Origin: Amoebophrya sp. A120
Lineage: Eukaryota > Sar > Dinophyceae > Syndiniales > Amoebophryaceae
NCBI GenBank assembly: GCA_905178155.1
Contig: CAJINV010000001.1
Span: forward strand, 14,632,142-14,696,141
Length of the DNA: 64,000 bases
Reading direction: 5' to 3'
The notes beneath the pieces are model-generated. The model saw only the letters and a list, made by a program, of their open reading frames with translations. It had not been told where the DNA came from and did no database searches. Positions 11,600-22,639 of the stretch are shown here, piece after piece; the stretch's first letter is position 1; the number at the start of each line of letters is the position of its first letter. Position numbers and translations under genes: made by a program.

Positions 11600-14412
11600 C
11601 AGCGCAGATCATCTCTGCTGCAGGCAGTTCAAGCGACGCGACTGCAGGAAGCCTTGGCGCAGGAAAACGAATGCACCAGAGAGCCGCAACGAAAACACGG
11701 AGCAGGGCAAATCCCCTCATGATGAGTGGGTTTAGTTGCGAGCTGCCTTCTGCCACTGTGATTCTGATTTATTTCGCCCCAATATGTGGCCTATTTTGGT
11801 CGTTCTTTTATTTTGGGATTCGAACAAATTTGAACAATTCGCCAGAAGCAGTCGCGCTTCTAGAATTTAGTAGGGGGAGTTGCACTTTCTGGCAAATTTC
11901 CACGACCTGTGGGCTCGCCTGCGCCCAAGACTGCAATCCCTCTCGTGAAGGGGAGTGCGTCCACGGTATGGCGGTTGGCCTCTACACACAGCCTACCCAT
12001 CTTTGTTTGGCCTCGTTTCTAAAATCGGCGACTTCGCGAGGACGCTGAAGAGACGACGCGACCTCACGAGCATTTCCATTTTATTTGCAATTTTGCTGAT
12101 TACAAGCATAAGCAAAATCATTTTTAACAGCAGAGTGAATTTTTTCAGTCCGCCTAGACGGGAACCCCAAGGGCGAACTCGCTTATACCCAGCGAGGAAG
12201 GCGGCTCCCGGGTACCCCAGAAACGGGGTGGCTGTTATTTGTGCGCGCAGAGTGAAAACCTAATCTCAACTTGAGTTGCTTTTGCGCCTCTCCTCGCGGT
12301 TTGCTTCTTCCGCAATGCTTAAGAGGGCAATGCCAATGCTTAAGGGGCAAACCCTCTTACTTTGCCAGAGTGTGCATGGAAGTGCTCCTTTCTTTCGCTA
12401 AGCAGCGCGCATAGTGCCATTCTTTTCTTTCGCTATGCTTCTGACAAAGTAGGACCACTTTTTTTTATTCATCACAACAGTGCGCGCTCAAACCCCATGG
12501 ATTCGAGCAGCGGCTTGCTCGTCTGGGTTGTTCTTTTTCATCTTTTCTCACCGGCTTGCTCACGCACATGTTAGCAATGAGGAAACTAAATACGACTAGC
12601 TCTGGCGTGAGGCTACGCTTTTTGCTCTATGGGGGGAGCTACGAGCTGGCTTGATGGTGGCACGCCGCACGCGGGCAGCACATGATGCAGTGCTCGTCCG
12701 ACGCAGCATTTGAAAGTCAGAAAATACTTGCTGCTGCGCCAAGCGGTAAGAACAATAAAGTAAAAATTGAAAATTCATTGGGGCGCAGGTAAAATATGAA
12801 TAATCCGACGCGCTGATTGCGAGGAGGGGCAGGTGCATACGCAGGTCTCATATTTTGTGTTGCGGATCGCTACTGCGTTCAAGCCTCCAAGTAACGTCCC
12901 CGCCATTGCTTGTTGCTGCTGTTTCTCCTCACTGCTTCGTCTAGTTATCCACCTTTCGGCACAAACTACGACCCACACACTTTGACCTGGCTGCGAGAAG
13001 CACAAGCAACGACGTCCATATCTGAGCAGAGCGAGTTAGTTAATTACGAGCTTCGCAGGAGCGTTCTATATATCTGTAATATTGATGCGAGCCCGGCGAT
13101 AACCTTGTTTCACATTGCCCCACTGCCCCAGTGTCACTGGCTCCGTGGTTGTGGCGAACTTCCAGTTATAATTCTAAGAGTGCAAAAAAAAACCAGCTGC
13201 CGAAGTCGGGTTTTCTTGCTTTTTCACCATGTGAAAAGTGATAGATGGTAGATGAGGAGGTCAAAGTCTACGATCAAGGAGTTATTGGCAAACTACTTAC
13301 TACAACTAGTATGCATGTGTCGAAATGCTACAGCCGACGGTTACCATGGCGCGACTTTCTGCTGGGCAAAATACGAACGATCTCGATGAGTCTGTCAAGT
13401 CCACGACAACGACTCACGACCCTCCCGATACAAAGTAGTCGGCGAGGCAATAATACAATAGTTCCCACTTACTTACTCCGCGACTCGTGCGACCACGAGC
13501 GAAGCTGCGCCCGTTCTTTATTCCTCTTGATGGCTGGATATCGAATCGAGAAATAATATCTTCGGGACAGGAATTGTCTTTCGTCAGGAGTCTACTTACA
13601 ACTGTCATCATTGAGCAGGATATAGTTTCTTTTTTTTGCAAAGAGACACGACCCCGAGCGTTTCAGTTTCAGGAGCGAGCGCTCTCCGATCGTGTTTCGC
13701 CGCGGGTTGCGCACGTGTGCATCAATTGGTCGACACGACTAGAGCATCGATCGATGCTTGCGCCGCGTTGGTCATACAAATAAAATAAACTACAACGCCT
13801 GAACCCTATTAAACGAATCGAAGTTTCGTCGGAGAGACCCACTCCTCCTGCTTGGAATTGCATCGATTTGCACATACATCATGGACGCAACGAGCAGAGG
13901 CACAACTGCCTTTCTCTTTTTGCGCGACGTGATTCGCCATATATCTATCTTTTATTCTTTGTTAAACTCATTCGGACGTTCCTGGTCTTTGTTGGGTATT
14001 CTTGACGCGTCGTGCCTGTTTTTAGCTTTATCTTTGTGACGCTCCACAGTCAATCTCACACTGTAAACTAAACAAACAACACGGCCGTCTTCAAGTCTGA
14101 CGCTCCAGATTGTTAATACGTTCTTGAGGGACTTCAGCTACATATACAGGAAATCTATCTATCAGCAACAATATTAAGAAGAAAACAGACACTGAGACAA
14201 TTACTTAATCGAGTTTGTGATGAGTCGAGTTGACGTTGAGTAGGCAGAAGTAGCTGCAACATTACATTCGTATACACAGTGGAATAAGTAGGAGCTTCCG
14301 CGGACTTATCGTCTGTTGCTGGAATAGGAATTAGAATTACACTTTTCTTGAAGCTGGAATAGCTCCTGAGCTCGCTGTTGATATTGTAGCTTTTCAACTC
14401 ACTAGTTGCACA
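11600..14412. other. Non-coding stretch, no gene supported
   Basis: Open frames here are short and without family resemblance on either strand. Minor features: a near-repeat 'caatgcttaagagggca' / 'caatgcttaaggggcaa' (12315-12350) and several short inverted motifs. It lies between the adenylate kinase gene and paralogue 2 and probably mixes intergenic DNA with unrecognised exons. Confidence 0.4.
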
Positions 14413-16158
14413 TCAGTGATAAATTGTACGTCCATTCTGCATCTTCCCTTTCGCAATCCAGTGTTGGATTTTCGTACACAGCGCAAAATGAGAATGGCAA
14501 TGGAATTCCTCCATGCCTCCACCTAGTTGTCGTGCCCTGTAGTACTCTAACAATGGCGTGACCTCCTTGTTGTATGCGACGAGTCTTGCCTGAATCTCGT
14601 GTGCCGTGTCGCCGGGCCTTTGCACAAGCGCCTCACCTAAAAGAAAATTTTAAGTCCAGTATACTATTTTCTTTTTTTATTACTACGTTCATTGTTCGTT
14701 GCGCACTATAGAAGCGCGGTCGTGGCTGCAGGTCTCGCAGCAGGGAGATGATCTATCATGCGCAACCGTTTTTAGCGAGATAAACAGAAAAACACTTCGC
14801 AGCTTCTACTTTGTCATGTCTCAGGAAGATTGAGAACTGCAACTGCACTTCACAGAATATGTCGAATGCATTTCATCATGAAGGTACCGGTGACGTCGTC
14901 GCGCATGTACTCTGGTCCCGCGGTAAGCGATTTTGGCGACAGTATCACAGAGCAAAACGGCTCGCATAGTATGGCGAAAATAAGGCCCTTGGGCTATACT
15001 ATAGATTGACTCATGATCATACCAGAGCCGAGAAGACATACAAAAAAAAATGGAAGACGAGAACGCACTCATCGTCCCAAATGCCTCTATAATGCCCGAC
15101 GCGATCACGACCACATGCACCTTACGAAAAAAGAGCAAGCTATGTGCCACTTTCTGAAACGCAATCTCTTCATCGTTTCTGCTTATCTATGTCTGGCACT
15201 GGCTTAAGTGTTTCGGCATGAAAATTCAGAGAAATGAACAATAAGTAGATGACATGAAAGGACGAGCCTCAGAAAAGGGCTACGTTGCAAACTACTACGC
15301 GACTCCTCTTCACTGGCCTAGGCGCCGCGTTTTTGTGGTACAGCCTGCCGGAACCCAGGTGTATCCACGTGCCCTGCATCCTCGCCGCGAGAACCTGGCA
15401 AAAGGTACCATCGTTTCTGACTCGGCAGTGAGAATGTTACACATTCGCACTATTTGCATGCAGATGCACATGGAGTTTTTGCATTCTTGGCGTTTTCTAG
15501 TCCGTTCAGGCACCACCTTAAACCTCTTCATGTTCAAACAAAATCAATCTTCCAAGTGCAACACTCACGAAAGAGAAAGACGAAAACCTAGGCGGCATCT
15601 ACCTCGTTGGCTGCCACGAGATTTATCACCGTGAGACTATCTCCGTTCTTGTCCAAGACTGCGCCAAGAGCCCGCGCTTGCCCGATTGAGCGCGGGAACC
15701 CATCTAGTACAAATCCCGTGTGTAGTTGCGACGTGGCGTCTTCTATTATGTGCGACGCCACAATGTCGGAAACTAAGCCTCCTTCGTCCACTTGTTGTTT
15801 GGCCCTGGTGAAATTTAATGCTTGTTTTTGGTTGAAAATCAATGTGCTCAGAAGAGCTAGAAAAAGATCAAGAAGCAATACAAATCAAATGCAGCTCATG
15901 GATAAGAGAGTTACAACAATAAAAGCATTTGAAGTAAACTACCTAAGACAACTAAAAAAAGAAAGCACTATGCTAAGAAATATTAAAATAGTTCCTGTTT
16001 TGAAATTAATTAATCCATTGCCTAGCCGCAAAATAATAGGAGCGACCAGCCAGATGACGCCGGCAACGTACGAGCACCTGTTCTGTTTCAGAAGTGCTGC
16101 AGTGAAATTACTTACGGCCGGAAATGAGCTTGCCCGCGATCATGCAGCCCAGCCCCTG
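14413..16158 (-). CDS. Adenylate kinase, 3' portion of a multi-exon gene
   Basis: This catalyses ATP + AMP = 2 ADP. Readable exons: 16155-16116 (donor GTAAGT); 15804-15603, with 'VLDGFPRSIGQARAL', the AMP-binding DGFPR motif; 15394-15314, with 'GSGRLYHKNAAPRP', the start of the LID insert of long-type kinases; a 22-nt exon 14909-14888 giving 'YMRDDVTG'; and an exon from 14636 with 'EALVQRPGDTAHEIQARL' and 'VTPLLEYYRARQL', the conserved C-terminal helix region. The phases join cleanly (2, 0, 0, 1). Together they reproduce the family's middle and C-terminal order. The N-terminal P-loop exon (GxxGxGKGT) is not found upstream, so the gene is incomplete as read. The last exon either runs on to the TAA at 14413 or splices at CTAG|GTGGAG (14522). 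The residue after 'RMQG' is Thr where the family usually has Arg, which could weaken catalysis. Confidence 0.75.
14888..14909 (-). other. Putative 22-nt microexon of the adenylate kinase gene
   Basis: Flanked by AG (14911-14910) and donor GTACCT (14887). It supplies YMRDDVT plus the first base of the Gly codon completed by the next exon, producing the conserved DDVTGE motif. Upstream in-frame sequence does not resemble the family, and the preceding exon already ends at 'APRP', so a very short exon is the simplest reading. Confidence 0.55.
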
Positions 16159-17524
16159 CTATAAATCAACCTCAAGATGACGACTGAGGCCAGTAACTTC
16201 GGCCATGCGAAAATAACCATAACGCCTTTCCTTTGCGTTTGCACTTTTCAAAGAAATACCAATACAATAAAAATTCATTCTGCCGTTTAAACAAATAAGA
16301 ATACCGCTTTCCAGCAGGGGTCTTTGCTTTAACGGCTTGTCGGAGAGCATCGTGTGCAAAACCCCCTTAGCCACACAAGATAATCCTGCTTTTGCACTCG
16401 CGCTTGCATTTCTTTGCACACCCACACAACCACAGACGGAGGCTCAAATACAACACAATTAACAAAACATGCTTACTATGGGAATAAAGCGATTATTTTA
16501 TATGTAAATGTATAAATGAATGTGAATCATTCCTCCGCATCCGGCCTCCCTGATTATGAAGATTTGCATTACAATCCTCATCATCATCATCAAGAAGCAC
16601 AATTTGTGCAAGTCGGGAAAGCATGTGAATGGAAGGGCAAGGAACGCACGAACACGAAGTGAGAACAAATAGTCAGTCACAGCTTCGCATGAACAAGCAG
16701 AGCGCAAGAAACAAATCAAGGAAGGGATAAGGAAGAAGTAAAGTAGAGCTTCGGACACTGACATGCTGAAGGGGTAGCTACAATCTACTCGCTCTTGTGA
16801 TTGTGTTGTTCCAAAACGATCGAAGGTGAGCGGGAAGACTCCTCTCGCATCCTGCTGACTGATCCTAGAAGAGAAAGGTAAGAAGAGGAAGACGAAGAAG
16901 AAAAAACAAACAAAATTGACATGCTAACAAGAACCGCGGCACGCTTCATCGCCTCCCCCTGTGCAGCAGGCCACAGATGGCTGTCACGAAGAGAAGGTAG
17001 GTCAGGCGGACAACAAGGCGCCATCCCCATCGCCATTTTCTCTCGACTAGTACTTGTGATCGGGAGTGGCCCTGCGCCCCACAGGTTGATATGTAAGCGC
17101 GCCAAAAAAATTCAAGTACCCACCTGAACAGCTGCGCAGCAGAAGCGATTTTCCGGCAGCATGCAAACCAGTTCTCAAGGCCAAGTCCGAAAAGACGGGC
17201 CCACGCGTGCTAAACTACTAACTGTAACTTCATCTGGATCTGGACAAGGAATAAAAGGATAAAAAAAACTAAGTAGCACAACTATCAATCTACATCATCT
17301 AGAAAGGAAAGAGAGTGCGCGGCGTACGCCAAATAGCATCATGCGGAGCGATGATGAATGAACAAAAACAAATGGTAAACTCTTATCAAACCAGGGGCCC
17401 TGGAACGAGGCGCCCTGACCCGAGCTTCAGCGCCATAGCCGAAAGAGTAGAGAAAAGCAAAAGAAGCAGGAGGTCCTCATTTTTTCAACGTGCTGTAAAA
17501 ACATAGTTTTTTGCTTTAGATTTC

Positions 17525-17640
17525 GCATCGCCGACCCATTGTCAACCCATGAGCAACCCACCAGCGACCGACCAAGTCACCCACCCAATGACCAACCACA
17601 TGACTTACCAAATGACTCACCAAGTAACCAACGGACACTA
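17525..17640. repeat. Degenerate short tandem repeat ('ccaa..tgac' units)
   Basis: Units of roughly 8-15 bp, such as caatgaccaaccacatgact and taccaaatgactcaccaag, repeat imperfectly about ten times. In the minus frame this gives a valine/histidine-rich periodic peptide ('VSHLVSHVVGHWVGDLVG'). It is more likely a decayed minisatellite than a gene. Confidence 0.6.
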
Positions 17641-18578
17641 ATGCGGAAAAGGAGTTTGCGGTGGTAAGCCCTCTGGTAAATCTGCGACACCCATCTGAAG
17701 GGTCTCCGGTACAGCCCCTTCTTGCGGCGTCCGGCAACTCCGCCACAAATGGGTTGAAGGCTCTAGTAGATGATCCGCCGGCTCACCAACATGGAAAGCG
17801 TTGGAGATACGATCTGCGCGCAGGACAGGAGAACAGCCTGAGCCTGGGATCCGCCGCCCACGCCAGCCTTGCGTTGTGTGTTATCCATACATAAGCGCAA
17901 CAACCCGAAACGCAGAGGACGAGGGCGATGAACTATGATTATCTACTCGGAGCGAGGAAGGAAAATCCATCGCCCGGTGGCGTCCCATTTTCGTCCTGCC
18001 TCCTCGCTAAGTACGCGGAAACGGTGACCCTACCCCATGCTAGGGAGGAGAAGGAAGCGGAAAGCTGACACTCCCTGAATTACAGTCATTTTGTGACTGT
18101 GATACACAAAACCGACACGGGATCATGATATTAGTACTTATTAGAGTCCTCCAGCCAACATGATTATATGCATCACCAATACATAGGCCTGAGGACGCTA
18201 ACATACTGACTCGCAGCTTAGCTTCTCTTTCTACTTTCCAAATCGATTGCAATCGCGATCCCGGCAACGAACTTTCAGCTAAGAGAAGTCTCGCCCCCGA
18301 GTAGAGGCAAAGAAAAACATAAACACCTACAGAAACAGAAGTTCTATCGGATATTGATAAACATTCTTGAACTTTCGGACCCCCGCGCCCCCTTTGAATC
18401 TTCTCAAAAAAAACGAAGGGCGCGCCGGACATTCTTCTCAAGAGAAAAAGAGCGGGCGCGAGAAAGTTGAGGAATTATTAGCACGACCCACAGCATTTTT
18501 CGGATTCAACAAGGGGTCCGGGGACGCACTCCCATTTGTTTAGTAATATTTATCGACATCCGATTCAATATCATTATA

Positions 18579-18803
18579 TTAGCCAGGAAGGTAATATGCA
18601 TCCATGAGCAAGCGCAGATCACTAAATACGGCATCAGGGGGGTTATGCTCACGATACACGCAGTCCCCAGTAATTACCACCGGAATGCGTAGACTTTGCG
18701 TCAACACCCGAATCGCCGCCCTGCGAGTGATGAATGCGAAAAGATTATTTTCCCCCATCGGCAACTTATGTATCATCAGCGTAACAACTGCGGGCGTGGG
18801 CAT
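18579..18803 (-). CDS. Small open frame, hypothetical (74 residues)
   Basis: ATG at 18803 to TAG at 18579. The peptide has balanced composition ('IHKLPMGENNLFAF', 'DAVFSDLRLLMDAYYLPG') unlike the low-complexity neighbours, so it may be an exon or a small gene. I do not recognise it and see no clear splice sites. Chance is a real alternative. Confidence 0.2.
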   Translation of the reverse strand: MPTPAVVTLMIHKLPMGENNLFAFITRRAAIRVLTQSLRIPVVITGDCVYREHNPPDAVFSDLRLLMDAYYLPG

Positions 18804-18930
18804 CAGGATCTTTGATCAATCTTGATCAACTGTCCGCGTCGGTGTCGCCATTTTTAATCTCGCGAGGACAAAAAATTGAATCAATTTCAACACTTTCAAA
18901 ATAAAAAAATAATGTATCTATTTATTAGTA

Positions 18931-21042
18931 TTACGGTCTGCCTGACGCTGGAGCCCCGAATACGACGAAAACCCGACGGCCTGACGGACGACAGTTCACG
19001 GGTGGGGACAGTGCCACGCGTCGCAGGTGCCGGTCTACTAAAGCTGCTGCTATTCGTTCAACCTTGGTGTAGCTGCTGCCTTTCCTCTCTTTCGTCGCAC
19101 CGCTCTGCGGGAGGGGAAGGTGGCGGTTCATTTGGTCGAAGCAAGAATGAAGCAACTGCTTTAGTTGTTTTCGCCTTTGCTGCAAAAACTGCCAGTTTCG
19201 GAACGCAGACAGGACTCTGGCTTTCCTTTTCTGCCGCGCAAGCCGGCGGAGGTGTACGGAAAGCACCCTAGCTCGATAGAGCGCGCCAAGGTGAACAAGT
19301 TCTAGTCGCGACCGCGGTTTTCCGATTTGATCTTGTTCTTGACCGAGGTAAAGCCCCTTGCAGATGAAATGGAATTTCAATTGGTGCAAGTTGTATGAGG
19401 GAAGGCGTCCGGACAGAACCGCGTACCTGGCAAGGACAAGGAGTTGGAGTTTCCAAGCACGCCAGATGTCTCCAAGCTGCTTTCTCATGCGACGGCGTCG
19501 ACCACGGACCAGGAGCAGGTGAATCCTCAGAAGACTTAGTCGGCAATAAATCACACACAACATCAATTCCTTCGTCCGCCATGCAGTGTGCCCCTCCTCA
19601 ATAGTGGTTCTCCTTGTTTTTTCCGCGACTCGCATCCTGAGTCCGCTCAAGTAGTTCTTGAAGAGGTATGTGAGCACGACGCGACGAAAGGCAACCGCAA
19701 TCCGAGCGCTTCTGTATCTCTTCGCCCGAATGTTCCGTAGCTGGCGAGAAAGAACTACTTTGGCCATCATCACGCCCGTAAATGCGGCAATGTTCTTGAT
19801 GCGGAGTTGCCGTTGCCTGAAGACCACGCTTCTCATTTGCAACGCGGTCACTCTGCGACTATGAGCAAACCGCACGAGGTGCATGTACAGCATTGTTCGC
19901 TGCAGCCATCGCCGATAACGCAGCTCACGAAGCGTAGTTGCTCGCTTGATCCGAACGCTTTTCAATAGCGACGAGATTTTCAGCTTCAACTGCGCAACCC
20001 GAACGAAAGCGTCAAGTAGCCGTAAAGCTCGGTCTCGTCGTAGAGCCCCAACCCATTTTCTCATGGCGATCTGGAGACTCAAGTTTCGCTCGCACTGAAG
20101 CCGTCGCCGGTCTTGGAGCCAACTGCTGCACCGCAAGAGGAGCAAGTGCAGGAGCCAGAACATCAAAAAGGCGCTTGCCAGCGCAGAACCGACGGGCACG
20201 GCCACGGATATGATATACTCGACCACACGATCCTCAATAATTCCTGCAACATGGACACCGAACCGAGCTTGCTCCAATATACGTTGTGCTCGTGCATCTT
20301 CACCTTGGGATTCGTGGCCCCTTGCGATTCGTGGCATTCTTTGCCCGGCGCGGGAGATGTCACCCGGACTGGAGGTGGTAGTGGAGGTAGTTCGCTTCAG
20401 AAATTCCTCATCTGCATCTGGCCCTAGGAGTTGGGGAACAACAGGGCGGTTCCTGCTCAGAATTTCTGGTCTAGGTGTTGCCGCACCAGAACTTTTATTT
20501 GTACCAGCAGGAACAGCTTCTACTTCACCTCCAAGTGGTCCTGCAGCTTGGCCCTCCGGACTGATTATCGCATCGTAATTTTGTGGAATCCTCTTTGGGT
20601 TAGTGTTCTTTCTCCGAGTAGATGGCGACGGCGTTCTTTCGTTATGCGTTGTAAAATTCACGTCAAAAGCACTCGCGTTTTGCACCGCAAGGGCGAAGTC
20701 CAGATCGTTTTGGCTGCTGTGCTGGTTGGTCGAATTCAGAACGCTGGTGTAGTTAACACTGTTGGAGGAGGTCGATGTAGCGAAATCTGCACCAGAAGGA
20801 TGCGCAGGTGGAACGATCGCAGCTCCTGCTGTTGTTTCTTCATTTCGCTTATTTATTCCAGCACAACCACGAGATCTAGAAGGAGAATCACTGCCGTAGT
20901 TCGCCGCTACTTTACTACCAACACCCATTCCGAAGATCGGATCGTCGGACCCAGCTTCTCCTTCAATTCGGCGTTTTCTTATGCGGTTTTCACGGTCTGC
21001 TGCTGCTGCGTCTTCGCGGATCGCGTTCGGATTGATGAGCAT
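18931..21042 (-). CDS. Hypothetical protein with one membrane segment and a basic Trp-containing tail (703 aa)
   Basis: Single open frame from ATG 21042 to TAA 18931. Residues 1-250 are Ser/Thr/Asn/Pro-rich and probably disordered. Around residues 275-310 is a strongly hydrophobic segment ('AVPVGSALASAFLMFWLLHL'), a likely transmembrane helix. The remaining 390 residues are Arg/Leu-rich and helical-looking, with recurring Trp and Phe spaced among basic residues ('LRYRRWLQRTMLYMHLVRFA', 'AFRNWQFLQQRRKQLKQLL'). The spacing recalls Sfi1/IQ-like calmodulin- or centrin-binding repeats, but I cannot align a consensus. The frame upstream of the ATG is open to a TAG at about 21130 and has no other ATG, so this start is preferred. 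The gap to the upstream gene is about 210 bp. Confidence 0.7.
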   Translation of the reverse strand: MLINPNAIREDAAAADRENRIRKRRIEGEAGSDDPIFGMGVGSKVAANYGSDSPSRSRGCAGINKRNEETTAGAAIVPPAHPSGADFATSTSSNSVNYTSVLNSTNQHSSQNDLDFALAVQNASAFDVNFTTHNERTPSPSTRRKNTNPKRIPQNYDAIISPEGQAAGPLGGEVEAVPAGTNKSSGAATPRPEILSRNRPVVPQLLGPDADEEFLKRTTSTTTSSPGDISRAGQRMPRIARGHESQGEDARAQRILEQARFGVHVAGIIEDRVVEYIISVAVPVGSALASAFLMFWLLHLLLLRCSSWLQDRRRLQCERNLSLQIAMRKWVGALRRDRALRLLDAFVRVAQLKLKISSLLKSVRIKRATTLRELRYRRWLQRTMLYMHLVRFAHSRRVTALQMRSVVFRQRQLRIKNIAAFTGVMMAKVVLSRQLRNIRAKRYRSARIAVAFRRVVLTYLFKNYLSGLRMRVAEKTRRTTIEEGHTAWRTKELMLCVIYCRLSLLRIHLLLVRGRRRRMRKQLGDIWRAWKLQLLVLARYAVLSGRLPSYNLHQLKFHFICKGLYLGQEQDQIGKPRSRLELVHLGALYRARVLSVHLRRLARQKRKARVLSAFRNWQFLQQRRKQLKQLLHSCFDQMNRHLPLPQSGATKERKGSSYTKVERIAAALVDRHLRRVALSPPVNCRPSGRRVFVVFGAPASGRP

Positions 21043-21254
21043 TTGCAGGGGCGAAAAGGAGTCCAGGCCGGAAGTTGGTTCTGTCGTGTGTTGAGGATGT
21101 AGTCGTCGACGTCGTGTATGTCTCGGATTATACTAGCGCCTCAGTCACAGTCATTCAGGGTGAGCGAAAAGGGAAAAGATTTCGCGCAATGAATTAAGGA
21201 TAGGATTCTTTGCAACATCAACATCTTCTAAGTACTATAGTTATATTACAAAAA

Positions 21255-22631
21255 TCACACTGTACCATCCAGAAACAATATCTTGGGGTCGGCGATGAGC
21301 TCAAGCGCAACTCGTATTGGTGTTCCTGTTTGATGCAGCCGGTGGAGTTCAGGCACCTGCACCTCGACGCTGTCGTCTTCTACATCTACTGAAAAACCAA
21401 AACCACTTTGCCCGCCTGCCTCTACAACTGGTGTAGTAGCTTCTAACAGGAACCGCGACGAGAACGAGAGTCCAGCAGTTTGCGAAAGTCCGTGTCCAGC
21501 AGGCCAGACCCCGTTTTCGTGCAGCTGCAGACCCGAACAAAAAAACAAGTCGTGGTGAACTACAAGCACGGTTTCTTCTCCTTCATGGTTCCTAGGAAGA
21601 TCTTCCGGCCCCCTCACCGAGTCCGCTGACGGCCGAGCAGCAGCACTACAACTGTTACTAGCCGGATAACCACGGTCCCCCGCATAGTTGTTCTGCTTTG
21701 CGTAAGCACTTCTACCCCCCGCACGCGCACTGCTCTCCTGCAACTGCTTATCATTTGAGGAATTCGTAAGAAGAAGTGGCTCTGGTGTCGCAAAGGGACA
21801 AGTTGCAGCATGGAGCCGGACGACGCATGGCAGCTTACACAGGTTGCGAGGAGCATCTCGCTCAACCACGTCGATAGAGCTGTAGTGTTGGTGGAAAAAG
21901 CAGACGCGAGTGTCTGTTTCACGTGCTTGTCCAGCTCCAATTGCGTTATTTGATGAACTCGGTCGGGGTGTGGCTGTGGCTGCAGTCCATAACGCGCAGG
22001 GACGACATACGTGCTCGTGCACCTGGACGAAGGGGTCACTGTACACCAGTGTGGACCGGCGGGCGGCCTTACGACGGCGTTTGCCGACTCCTTGATTGTG
22101 ATGGTGCACTTGATGGTAGTCCTGCGTGCTCGCAGTGCGCCAGAGCAATGGGTACCACGCAAGATCGGCGCTAAGGCCAGGTACCAGCTGCTGCTGCTGC
22201 TGCTGGTTGTGGTTGTAGTTCACGTGCAGGACCAAAGCTCGTCCATCTTCATCAACACTCTTGTTGACTTCATCATCTCGAGCTTGACCGAACTCAAATG
22301 GAAATGCTTTGTCACCGGTGGGCGCGCGGTCACCGCGCGCCTCTTCTGACCATTGCCAGTGCCCCAGAGCCGTCCCCGCGTCGTCTGCCACAGAGCCGCC
22401 CCCGAGGAGAGAACTAGGCATGCCAGTAGTGAACTCCTCGCTCCAAGGCTCGTCCCATACGGATTGGACTACCTCCGCCAATGCGTTCACGGCCGCCGTC
22501 GCCGCTTCAGGTAGGCTAATTCCGAAGTGCTTCTGGCAGTCCTCGTTCGCCTGCAGAAGCAGCGCTCCTGCCATCAAAATGGGCCAGGCCATGATTTTAT
22601 ATTTTTTTTTCGATTTTTTGCGAAAAGCCAA
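21255..22631 (-). CDS. Hypothetical protein with an N-terminal hydrophobic segment (458 aa)
   Basis: Open from ATG 22631 to TGA 21255. The start region is Lys-rich and then hydrophobic ('MAWPILMAGALLLQA' from an internal Met at residue 14), consistent with a signal peptide or membrane anchor. The body is Ala/Ser/His/Gln-rich with a short poly-Gln run and several Cys-His patches ('HEHVCRPCALW', 'VCFFHQHY'). No domain is recognised. Same strand as the next gene, about 210 bp away. Secretion is an inference from the N-terminus only. Confidence 0.6.
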   Translation of the reverse strand: MAFRKKSKKKYKIMAWPILMAGALLLQANEDCQKHFGISLPEAATAAVNALAEVVQSVWDEPWSEEFTTGMPSSLLGGGSVADDAGTALGHWQWSEEARGDRAPTGDKAFPFEFGQARDDEVNKSVDEDGRALVLHVNYNHNQQQQQQLVPGLSADLAWYPLLWRTASTQDYHQVHHHNQGVGKRRRKAARRSTLVYSDPFVQVHEHVCRPCALWTAATATPRPSSSNNAIGAGQARETDTRVCFFHQHYSSIDVVERDAPRNLCKLPCVVRLHAATCPFATPEPLLLTNSSNDKQLQESSARAGGRSAYAKQNNYAGDRGYPASNSCSAAARPSADSVRGPEDLPRNHEGEETVLVVHHDLFFCSGLQLHENGVWPAGHGLSQTAGLSFSSRFLLEATTPVVEAGGQSGFGFSVDVEDDSVEVQVPELHRLHQTGTPIRVALELIADPKILFLDGTV

Positions 22632-22639
22632 ACAGTAAT

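Larger units (their letters stand above)
16160..18930. other. Non-coding or unresolved stretch upstream of the adenylate kinase fragment
   Basis: It should contain the 5' exons of adenylate kinase if that gene is intact, but I found no P-loop on the minus strand. A degenerate short repeat occupies 17520-17640. Small open frames (18579-18803 and 18040-18441, minus strand) have no recognisable domain. Confidence 0.4.
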
